Shown: piece after piece, positions 6,127 to 13,321 of the stretch
Layout of the letters: the number at the start of each line of letters is the position of its first letter
Position numbering within the stretch: position 1 is the stretch's first letter
Assembly: GCA_026982255.1 (NCBI GenBank)
Contig: JALSHL010000205.1
Span: forward strand, 1-14,690
From: Paracoccaceae bacterium
Lineage (GTDB): Bacteria > Pseudomonadota > Alphaproteobacteria > Rhodobacterales > Rhodobacteraceae
Reading direction: 5' to 3'
Length of the DNA: 14,690 nt
Notes under the pieces: model-generated
Told to the model about the DNA's origin: nothing
Databases searched by the model: none
What the model saw: only the letters and a program-made list of their open reading frames with translations
Program-made: the position numbers and the translations under genes

Positions 6127-6870
6127 TCAGGATTGCGGCGCGCTGGGCAGAAAATAATGAATGGCCATGCGCACAGCACCGCCGGTGAAATTCCCGCCAT
6201 TGGCGGTGAGAATGATCGGGGTGGCGCTATAGAAAGCCTGCGGGCCAATGACACCGACATTGGTGCTGCCGGCGGCAACGCCAAGGCTGCCGCCGAACTT
6301 TGATATCTCGCCCGCAATCCCGCAATCATAGGAGGTAGCACCTGTAATGGCGGTGACGGTGCGGGTTGACACCCCCAAAACAATGGCGCGGTTTGGAATG
6401 GAAATGGTTGAGTTAACCGAGGCTCCGGACAAATTGGAAAGCAGTTCTTCGGCCACGACCATGTCGGTTGCCGAACCGGCAAGCCCTTGAGCCACTCGAA
6501 CAGAGGATGCGCGGGTCAGAAGACCCATGGCTGTGTTCAGCCCGATCCACGCATTGCCGTTCCAGACCAGAAGCTCGCTGGCCGCAACATCCCACGCCAT
6601 CCAGCCGGTCTGCGGGATCATGCGCAGCCATGCCCCGCCGGAAAACAGCGCAATACTGTTGTCCCAGCCGGACCATGCGCCAGTGGCACCGGTGCCGATG
6701 ATGTGGCGTTCGCCCTCGGCCGGTGTGGCGGGGGGAGATGTTGCGCCAACTGCAACAACCGCCATCTGGGCCAGCGCGTCGATCAGGCCCAGGGCCTCGT
6801 TGACGGTCACATGTTTTTGCGCCTGCGCGGCCGCCAGATACGGCAGGGACAGATTCGGCGTATTAGTCAT
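6127..6870 (-). CDS. DUF2793 domain protein, probable distal tail/fibre component
   Basis: This is a 247-residue protein. The N-terminus (TPNLSLPYLAAAQAQKHVTV, then NEALGLIDALAQMAVV) and the later GERHIIG, WSGWDNSIALFSGGAW and G-W-x-A-W-D...LLVWNG segments are hallmarks of DUF2793, common next to GTA-like tail genes in Alphaproteobacteria. The C-terminal ~100 residues are Gly/Ser/Thr-rich and beta-like, and may be a receptor-binding head. The ATG overlaps the megatron stop (ATGA), so the two are translationally coupled and their products are probably assembled together at the tail tip. The family is well supported. Its role as a tail fibre or adhesin is inferred from position and composition. 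Confidence 0.8.
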   Translation of the reverse strand: MTNTPNLSLPYLAAAQAQKHVTVNEALGLIDALAQMAVVAVGATSPPATPAEGERHIIGTGATGAWSGWDNSIALFSGGAWLRMIPQTGWMAWDVAASELLVWNGNAWIGLNTAMGLLTRASSVRVAQGLAGSATDMVVAEELLSNLSGASVNSTISIPNRAIVLGVSTRTVTAITGATSYDCGIAGEISKFGGSLGVAAGSTNVGVIGPQAFYSATPIILTANGGNFTGGAVRMAIHYFLPSAPQS

Positions 6871-9800
6871 AGGCTTTCCTTGATGGTGAGAGTTTGGGCG
6901 AGCGGCACGCCTCGACCCAGCGCTCCAATCTGGTATAGGCGGATCGAAAGACTGCTGACCGGCCCGCCAAAATCAGCGCTCTGCATGGCGGCGGTGTAGG
7001 TGAAGATCGGAGCGGTCAGGCCGGACACGGTGCGAACGACTACAGTCCCGTTCAGGATTTCCAGATCATAGGCCTCGGTGGCTTCTGACATCGGCACATC
7101 AGTCAGCACCCAGCTATCGGCCGAGAGCGACCGGTCGCACCGCAACCAGCGCAACGACAGATCGCCGTTGGCCTCTCGCCGCATCCGCACTTGTGCTGGT
7201 GCGAAGGGCATCAAGCCCCGCCCGTTCGGGGTGAAGCTCTGCGCCTGCATGATGGCATCGGACGGCGCGGCACTGGCCGGACCGATGCGCCAGTTCCACG
7301 GCAGGCCGAGATCGGCTTTGGCAATCGAGAGCGGCTGGAGGCCAGAACCAAAAATCACGACCCGCGCACCGGTGGGTGCGGGGTTGCCCATGGCATCGCC
7401 AGTGCCGCGTTGGCCGCGCAACAGGCGGGTCAGACGATAGCGACCGGCGGCAACCAGCTCCGCATTGCCGAACTGGATGACTTCCCAGATGCCGGGCGTG
7501 CTTTCAACCGCCAGCGCATTGGCTCCGGCGAACAGTTCGGTGTCAGTAACGCTGGTCAACGTGCCCGAGAAAAGATCGATCAGCAGTTCATTGCCATGAT
7601 CAAAGCGGTTGAGCTGCCCCGCTGGCAAGTTAGTTGCCAAAACACCCATGTGCGCAGATTGGCCGATGGTATCGAGTAGCGCGAAACCTGAGGTGATGGC
7701 GCTACGCCAGATGGCTGCCGTGCCGTACCACGGCTTTGCAAACACCGCTGCATAAGGCTGATGCGCCGACACGGTGTCGACAATTTGCGGCAGGTTCATC
7801 AGGGCGACCTCGGCGGGACCATAAACCGTCGCGCCGGGTAGTTTCGCCGAACGGTATTGCCCTGGTGGCAGATCGTAAATGGCGGCATCCGTCCGGATCG
7901 CCTCGATGGATCGCGCGCCGGCATCACCAATACGGGTGATGCGATAATCGATCAGGCGGCCATCATTGGCGAGACTGACCACATCGCCGGGATCGAGCGG
8001 CAGACGCGAGGGTGGTAATTTGGCCGTCAAGGTCTCGCGCCCGATCCACGCCTCCATCAGGGCACGGCGGCAGCGCCGGTCGGCTTCTTCCAGCGACACG
8101 GCCAGCGGGAAGCTGTCGGCTGCCACGCGGGCGGCCTCCACCGTAGTGCGGCGGGCCTCGACGGTGGCGGCGTCATATTCCTCGTCAGGGCGCACCAGCT
8201 GCCATTTGAGGGCTTGCGGCAGTTCGGTTTCCTGCCCGCGGGTCAATTCCATGACGTCGCCGGAATTGGCCACCATGTCATCCGGTGAGATAACTGACGC
8301 AGCCTGCTGACCGCGTGTCACAAACCGGATAACGCCACCGCTTTCCACCGCATCAAACCCGAAATGCCGCGCCAATGTCGAAATCGAGGCGCGTGGGCTT
8401 TCCAGGGCGGAAATCACAAAGCCCGGGACGGTGTCGGAAAGCTCGCTCACGTCGATAAGCGCATCATCCAGCCCCGCGCGGAGGCAAAGCTCGCGAACCA
8501 GCGCGCCAAGGCCGACCGCGCCGAGCCGCCCGTTCAGCCAATGCCCGAGCCGCCAGTTCGGTGCATCGGCCCAAACATCCTCGCGCGCCGGAAAATCCGG
8601 ATAGGGCCGCGCGTCCCACGTCCAGACAGCCGCTTCGCCCATATCGATCATCGGGGCGGCGTAAATAGTGCTGGTCGGATTATTGGCCGGATCACCCCAA
8701 TATCCCAGCAATGCCTCGATATAACGCCGCTGGATCGCTTCATCCTGCCAGCCCCGCGAGAAATGCGGTAGCGCGCTCTCGGCCGACTTCGGATCATAAA
8801 ACACATTGGGCTGGTTGGTGCCACGATCGACAGCCGGACAGCCGAGCTCGGTGAAGCGAATGGGCTTTGATTGTGGCACCCAGCCGGTGGTGGAAACGGC
8901 AACCGGAATAATACTCAGGCCCAACACGATGATGTCCTCGCCCGACACTGCCGAGTCCGGTCCGATGCCCCAGCGTGCGGTGACCTCGATCAGCGGTGTC
9001 ACGCGAAACACCAGTTGGTGCACGCCCACGCCGACAATTTGTTCTGACACGATCGCGACCGAGGATGCGTCTGACGCCCAGATCGAGGGGTTAAGCAACG
9101 GGCCGTATACCGAGAGGGTAAAATAAGGCGATGCCTGATAGACCAGCACCTTACGCCTGCCCGAGGTGCCAGGCTTGAAATAGCACCTTACCTCGTATGT
9201 CTGCCCGGCCTGCAGCGTTACCAGTGTGGGTTCTTCAATCCGGTGCCAGACCTTGCCAGCCGAGGCGACGCTTTGAGCGCTGAAAAACCCGCCATACGAC
9301 GTCGGATCAGTCGCTCGGGCAACCGGGCCGACATTGGTCCATGCGGGAGGGTTGGCCCCATTCGGGGTGAGACCAACGCGCACTCCGCCCGGGCGGTCAT
9401 AATGCGGGTTGGCCCACCACGCACGGATATCCTTGGGGCGAAACACCCAAGGCTGATTATAGACCCCGTCGGTAATGGGCGTGCGGTTTTGGGCGGTGCG
9501 ATCGGTGTCCGAGGCATAGAACCAGTCGAACCCTTCGCCACCCTCGATATTGCTGCGTAGATAGTCGAGATCGCGGATCGAACCCCATCCCGCCTGTGCA
9601 TCCGCGTGGTCAAATCCGTCCCGCCAGTCCGACAGGGGCAGGTAATTGTCGATGCCGATGAAATCTATGCTCGGATCAGACCACAATGGATCGAGGTGAT
9701 AGAACAAATCACCCGAACCGTCCGTTGGCTGGTGCCCGAAATATTCCGACCAGTCGGCGGCGTAGCTGATGGCGGTGTTGGCACCGAGAATGCCCACAAC

Positions 9801-11312
9801 ATCACCGGCCAGTTGCTTCAGTGCCGCCACGACCGGATAGCTGGTCGCACCATTCGCAATGGTTGCCCGGTCGCGAATTGTCGTCAAGCCGCGCAATTCC
9901 GAGCCGATCAGGAAAGTGTCCACCCCGCCTGCGGCCGCACAGAGATGGGCATATTGCAGGATCATGCGCCGGTAGCCCCAATCAGAACCCCCGGCCCAGG
10001 AGACGGTCTCGCCGCTGATGGCAAAGTCCGCAACCTGTGCATTGCCCATGAATGCGGAAACCTGCGTGGCGGCAGCGGCGGTCTTGTCCACGGTTCCGGC
10101 ATAGCCTGCCGCCGGAGAACAGGTGATCCGCCCGCGCCAAGGGTAAGAGGGCTGGCCGGTTGTAGCCGCATTATCGGAATACGGATCGGGCAGCGTATTG
10201 CCCGTCGGAATATCAATCAGCAAAAACGGATAGAAGGTAACCCGCAGCCCGCGTGCCTTGATCTCCTGAATGGCCTGCATCACGGCGAAATCCGCCGGTG
10301 TGCCGCCATAGGCGGTGCGACCGGTTGCGTCCAGGCTGATCACATGGGCACCGGCGCGTGTGACACCATTCACGGCCCAGCTTTTTGGCGTGGTGACCTT
10401 GATGGTGTTCTCGACTCCGGGTTTAAGCTGGCAGTTTCCGGCCCGCAGGTCGGTGCCGAACCAGCTGACCACGAGGCTGATGCTCTCGATATTCGGCGCG
10501 GCGGCCTGCAACTGGTCCAGCGCCGCGACGATGTCGGGCACGGTGTTGGTGGTGTGCACGTTTTCCGAGGCGGTATTGCCACCGGTGCCACGGGAAATTC
10601 CCTCGGTGGCATAGACGAACTCGCCGGTGCCGGGGATCAGGGTGACGGCGCGGATCATGCCTTCGGCCGTGTCGGGCGCGATGACGGGGTGGAAGATCTC
10701 GAAAGACAGCTGGGGGATGCGGTTGCCGAATTGCTCCAGCGGCAGTTCCTCGAACATCACATAGGCGGTGCCGCGATAGGCGGGGGCGTTGCCGGTGCCC
10801 ATTTTGGCCTCGATAAACGGGTCCGGTTGCTGGGTCTCGTCGCCGGTGTAAATCCGCCATGTGATACCGGAGAGATCGAGCGGTTTGCCATCGGCCCAGA
10901 TGCGCCCGATGCCGGAAATCGGCCCCTCGCACAGCGCCACCGCGAAGGACGCGGAATAAAGATAGGCCGTGGTGGTCACCTCCGGCCCGCCGCCCTTGCC
11001 GCCACCCTGGGTGGTCGTGTTCACCGTTTCGGTGAAATCCGTGGCCCAGATGATATTGCCCCCGATCCGCATCCGGCCATAAATGCGCGGGATCACCGCC
11101 CCCTCGGTCGAGGTGGTGAGGGTCAGGTTTTCCAGCCGCTGGCCTTCGATGCGCTGCCCGGGGGCAAGCGAGGAGACAATCCAGCTGTCGATCATCGAGC
11201 CCGCAAACGAGCCGATCGCGCCGCCGATGGTGGCAGCGGATACGCCGAGGATGGCCCCGCCGATACTGCCACCTATCGCGGCACCGGCCGAGGCGAGAAG
11301 AATGGAAGCCAT
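6867..11312 (-). CDS. Megatron baseplate/host-specificity protein with TIM-barrel domain (GTA ORFG15-like)
   Basis: This is a 1481-residue protein. Residues ~1-50 are Gly/Ala-rich and hydrophobic, as usual for the N-terminus of this family. A TIM-barrel glycoside-hydrolase-like domain (GTA_TIM) runs from about 430 to 870, seen as TFLIGSELRGL, then FIGIDNYLPLSDWRDG, WANPHYDRPGG, and after a gap SKPIRFTELGCPAVDRGTNQ. A phage-tail_3-like region follows at ~950-1150 (ISTLARHFGFDAVESGGVIRF), then the C-terminal tail-associated region to the end. About 160 residues (645-805) interrupt the barrel between PHYDRPGGV and GWVPQSKP; they are beta-rich and look like an inserted binding domain. In the RcGTA structure this protein closes the tail tip and contacts the cell. 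The gene starts 3 bases after the NlpC/P60 stop, with an AGGT-type site, and ends in an ATGA overlap with the DUF2793 gene. Confidence 0.9.
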   Translation of the reverse strand: MASILLASAGAAIGGSIGGAILGVSAATIGGAIGSFAGSMIDSWIVSSLAPGQRIEGQRLENLTLTTSTEGAVIPRIYGRMRIGGNIIWATDFTETVNTTTQGGGKGGGPEVTTTAYLYSASFAVALCEGPISGIGRIWADGKPLDLSGITWRIYTGDETQQPDPFIEAKMGTGNAPAYRGTAYVMFEELPLEQFGNRIPQLSFEIFHPVIAPDTAEGMIRAVTLIPGTGEFVYATEGISRGTGGNTASENVHTTNTVPDIVAALDQLQAAAPNIESISLVVSWFGTDLRAGNCQLKPGVENTIKVTTPKSWAVNGVTRAGAHVISLDATGRTAYGGTPADFAVMQAIQEIKARGLRVTFYPFLLIDIPTGNTLPDPYSDNAATTGQPSYPWRGRITCSPAAGYAGTVDKTAAAATQVSAFMGNAQVADFAISGETVSWAGGSDWGYRRMILQYAHLCAAAGGVDTFLIGSELRGLTTIRDRATIANGATSYPVVAALKQLAGDVVGILGANTAISYAADWSEYFGHQPTDGSGDLFYHLDPLWSDPSIDFIGIDNYLPLSDWRDGFDHADAQAGWGSIRDLDYLRSNIEGGEGFDWFYASDTDRTAQNRTPITDGVYNQPWVFRPKDIRAWWANPHYDRPGGVRVGLTPNGANPPAWTNVGPVARATDPTSYGGFFSAQSVASAGKVWHRIEEPTLVTLQAGQTYEVRCYFKPGTSGRRKVLVYQASPYFTLSVYGPLLNPSIWASDASSVAIVSEQIVGVGVHQLVFRVTPLIEVTARWGIGPDSAVSGEDIIVLGLSIIPVAVSTTGWVPQSKPIRFTELGCPAVDRGTNQPNVFYDPKSAESALPHFSRGWQDEAIQRRYIEALLGYWGDPANNPTSTIYAAPMIDMGEAAVWTWDARPYPDFPAREDVWADAPNWRLGHWLNGRLGAVGLGALVRELCLRAGLDDALIDVSELSDTVPGFVISALESPRASISTLARHFGFDAVESGGVIRFVTRGQQAASVISPDDMVANSGDVMELTRGQETELPQALKWQLVRPDEEYDAATVEARRTTVEAARVAADSFPLAVSLEEADRRCRRALMEAWIGRETLTAKLPPSRLPLDPGDVVSLANDGRLIDYRITRIGDAGARSIEAIRTDAAIYDLPPGQYRSAKLPGATVYGPAEVALMNLPQIVDTVSAHQPYAAVFAKPWYGTAAIWRSAITSGFALLDTIGQSAHMGVLATNLPAGQLNRFDHGNELLIDLFSGTLTSVTDTELFAGANALAVESTPGIWEVIQFGNAELVAAGRYRLTRLLRGQRGTGDAMGNPAPTGARVVIFGSGLQPLSIAKADLGLPWNWRIGPASAAPSDAIMQAQSFTPNGRGLMPFAPAQVRMRREANGDLSLRWLRCDRSLSADSWVLTDVPMSEATEAYDLEILNGTVVVRTVSGLTAPIFTYTAAMQSADFGGPVSSLSIRLYQIGALGRGVPLAQTLTIKESL
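8895..9380 (-). other. Apparent beta-rich domain inserted in the megatron TIM barrel
   Basis: Codes about residues 645-805 of the megatron protein. In relatives I remember, PHYDRPGGV is followed within about ten residues by WVPQSKPIRFTE. Here ~160 residues come between, containing short strands and turns (for example TLVTLQAGQTYEVRCYFKPG, then ASPYFTLSVYG), like a jelly-roll/carbohydrate-binding fold. Fold and ligand are inferred. Confidence 0.6.
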
Positions 11313-11315
11313 GGA

Positions 11316-11756
11316 TTACCTCACAGGAAAACGGAAGGCGAAGGCGATCCGGCGCTGCCAAGCAGGCGTCAGATGCTCCTCGATCACTCCGGTGCGTTCA
11401 TAGGCGTGGATGAAATGCCCACCTCCGGACAGTATTCCGACATGCTTGGCAATCGCGCCCGCGCGCATCCGAAACAGGACAACGTCGCCGGTGCGGGCCT
11501 CTGAAACCTCCAGTTCCTGCATTGCGATCCGCGCGGCCTCGGCCAAGACCTCCACCGGTCCTGCCTCGCCCCAATCACGGGAATATGGCGGCACCGGCAT
11601 CGGTTCTGGGCCGACCACGTCTCGCCAGACACCACGCAGAAGCCCGAGGCAGTCGCAACCCACATCGCGCACCGAGGCCTGATCGTGATACGGGGTGCCA
11701 ATCCAGCGGCGGGCGGCTTTGACGATCCGCGCCGGGGCTGTTCGGCTTCGGCTCAT
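11316..11756 (-). CDS. NlpC/P60 family tail peptidase (GTA ORFG14-like)
   Basis: This is a 146-residue protein. The NlpC/P60 cysteine peptidase core is visible: catalytic Cys36 in VGCDCLGL, His105 in KHVGIL and a third polar residue candidate His117 in HFIHAYE. The GTPYHDQ segment before the cysteine and the GDVVLFRM strand are also typical. The length matches the TIGR02219 phage cell-wall peptidase family. It would cut peptidoglycan peptides locally during tail penetration, and in the RcGTA tail its counterpart sits with the hub. The ATG overlaps the DUF2163 stop (ATGA), and the megatron gene begins 3 bases after its end, so it is part of one tightly packed tail operon. Confidence 0.9.
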   Translation of the reverse strand: MSRSRTAPARIVKAARRWIGTPYHDQASVRDVGCDCLGLLRGVWRDVVGPEPMPVPPYSRDWGEAGPVEVLAEAARIAMQELEVSEARTGDVVLFRMRAGAIAKHVGILSGGGHFIHAYERTGVIEEHLTPAWQRRIAFAFRFPVR

Positions 11757-12637
11757 AACACCGATCCCGCATTGGCATCGCCCTTGGCCGCGTAGCGGAT
11801 GATGGTGTCCTGTCCGGGGATATGGGGAAAGCCTCGGAAATTGACCGCGTTGGCAAACTTGGCCTGACAGGTTTCAAACCGCTTGTCGCAACCGGCGAAG
11901 ATATCAAAAGTATTGCCGACCTCGACCGGACGCACAGGAGCCTCGAGCAAAGTGATGTTTATATCCGCGCCTACACTGGCGTGGCCCAGCACCTCGGCCT
12001 TGCGTCCGGTATTGGCTCCGGTCAGCCATTGCAGGGTGCCGAGCGCAAACCAGCCCTCGGCAAAGCCGGAAAGGCCGGAAACTGCAAAGCCGCGATCGCC
12101 CGACAGCGAAACCACGGTGCCCGATGCCTTGAAGGCGGCTGCATTCAGATCGACACCGCAGCGGGCATCGCCCAATGCCGCATCGCAACTCGCCTGAAAC
12201 GTCCGCCCGAGGGTTTGCCCCAGCACATGGGCGAGGCTACGCATCTCGGCCACGAAATGCAGCCGCCCGCGCCGGACCTGACCGATAGCACCGCGCCGCA
12301 GCAGGGCACGACTGGTTGTGTCGGCCCAGTTCACCCGCCAGATTTCCACGGTCGCATTGTCCCAGCGACCATCGAAAATATCGGTCTCGGTGATGGTGGC
12401 GGAAGTCAGCACCCCCTCGGCTTCCTGCGCATCGACAGACAGGTCGGAACCGGAGCGGATTTCCGAGGCGGTGAAGCCGGATTCCGGCTCGAAATTCGTG
12501 CCGTCGAACGTCAGGGGCCGGTCGTGGTCGGTAAAGCCGAACACCGCCCCGTCATTGCGGGTGAGCCGCCAGCACCAGGCCAGCGTTGTCGTGCCGGAAT
12601 CGAGATGGGATTGCAGGGAAGTTAGAAAAGATTTCAT
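11753..12637 (-). CDS. DUF2163 tail hub protein (GTA ORFG13-like)
   Basis: This is a 294-residue protein. The N-terminal pattern L-A-W-C-W-R-L-T-R-N-D-G followed by GFTDHDRPLTFDG is diagnostic of the TIGR02218/DUF2163 family. The C-terminal segment FETCQAKFANAVNFRGFPHI with PG next is also typical. Cysteines 151, 160, 250 and 257 (in ASCDAALGDARCG and AGCDKRFETC) form two pairs like the cluster-binding cysteines of phage lambda gpL-type hub proteins, so an Fe-S cluster is possible. The protein forms the ring between the distal tail protein and the megatron. It overlaps both neighbours by ATGA. The assignment is secure; the metal site is inferred. Confidence 0.92.
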   Translation of the reverse strand: MKSFLTSLQSHLDSGTTTLAWCWRLTRNDGAVFGFTDHDRPLTFDGTNFEPESGFTASEIRSGSDLSVDAQEAEGVLTSATITETDIFDGRWDNATVEIWRVNWADTTSRALLRRGAIGQVRRGRLHFVAEMRSLAHVLGQTLGRTFQASCDAALGDARCGVDLNAAAFKASGTVVSLSGDRGFAVSGLSGFAEGWFALGTLQWLTGANTGRKAEVLGHASVGADINITLLEAPVRPVEVGNTFDIFAGCDKRFETCQAKFANAVNFRGFPHIPGQDTIIRYAAKGDANAGSVL

Positions 12638-13260
12638 CGGCGGACCTCGATCAGGGGGATGGATGTGATGGAGCCAAGGCGTTCGATGTCGTGGGTCACG
12701 TCGAGCCGGTCGGTATCGAAACGCACCGGCACGTCGAATGCAAAACCGGCGGTGACCATGAGGCCGCTGGCCGGAGCCGTGGTAAAGGTGATCTGACCCG
12801 TGGTGGTATCAATTGACCAACCGGAGGCTTGCGCGATCCCGTCCAGAGCCACCGTAACGGTTCCGGCCACCGGCTTTGTAATGGTGCGGGTCCATGTTTG
12901 CGCACCGGATGTATAGGCCTTCACCAGCTGGAATATGGTGGTCGCCCCGTCACCAATTCCAATAGCCTGATCGGTTGCGGATGGCGTCCCCGAAGGCAAA
13001 CACGATTTATAATCGCCCCAGTCCTTCCAGCGAAACCCGTAGAGACGCCCGTTGCGGGCTTCGAAAAACGCCACCACGGCGGCCAGATCGTCGGCGCGGC
13101 GAATGCCGTAGGCCGCATCATAGCGGCGGCGAGAATTGGCCCAGCTGGCATTACGCTCCTCGTCGCCCGAGGCCAGCTCGACAATCTGCGTGCGCCGTTC
13201 GGGACCACCGCGCGCACCCCGGCTGATATTGTCGGGAAAGCGGATTTCGTGAAAAGCCAT
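12634..13260 (-). CDS. DUF2460 distal tail protein (GTA ORFG12-like)
   Basis: This is a 208-residue protein starting at ATG 13260. A TTG one codon upstream (13263) is also possible, but MAFHEIRFP is the usual family start. AAGGA lies about 9 bases before the ATG. TIGR02217/DUF2460 features are clear: N-terminal FHEIRFPDNISRGARGGPER, then TQIVELASGDEERNASWANS, RRRYDAAYGIR and FFEARNGRLYGFRWKDWGDY. The product is the distal tail protein that joins the tail tube to the hub. It overlaps the hub gene (ATGA) and is preceded by a 58-base gap containing a palindromic element. Confidence is high. Confidence 0.92.
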   Translation of the reverse strand: MAFHEIRFPDNISRGARGGPERRTQIVELASGDEERNASWANSRRRYDAAYGIRRADDLAAVVAFFEARNGRLYGFRWKDWGDYKSCLPSGTPSATDQAIGIGDGATTIFQLVKAYTSGAQTWTRTITKPVAGTVTVALDGIAQASGWSIDTTTGQITFTTAPASGLMVTAGFAFDVPVRFDTDRLDVTHDIERLGSITSIPLIEVRR

Positions 13261-13289
13261 CAAGATTTATCCTTGTTCATGCTTCTTGT

Positions 13290-13314
13290 CCGAAAACCGG
13301 TTCCCACTTTTCGG
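13290..13314. repeat. Palindromic intergenic element resembling a Rhizobiales repeat
   Basis: In the 58-base gap, CCGAAAA (13290-13296) is matched by TTTTCGG (13308-13314) around an 11-base middle that includes the palindrome AACCGGTT (overlapping the left arm). The - strand reading, CCCGAAAAGTGGGAACCGG and onward, is very like a repeat I remember from many Hyphomicrobiales intergenic regions. It could form a hairpin in the late phage transcript between the tape measure and distal tail genes. The similarity is from memory and needs a search. Confidence 0.6.
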
Positions 13315-13321
13315 GAAGCCC

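Noticed and set aside
9606..11504. Long + strand open frame (632 codons) opposite the megatron gene
   Set aside because: It is rich in Gly/Asp/Arg/His low-complexity text with no domain, and it runs antisense to a well-supported family protein and into the NlpC/P60 gene.
11822..12625. Open + strand frame opposite the DUF2163 gene
   Set aside because: It lies within the antisense of a secure hub gene and shows no family pattern.
13262..13280. Six-codon leader-like frame (ATG to TGA) ending at the DUF2460 start as TGATG
   Set aside because: It lies in the flank of the palindromic repeat, has no Shine-Dalgarno I can see, and is short enough to occur by chance.
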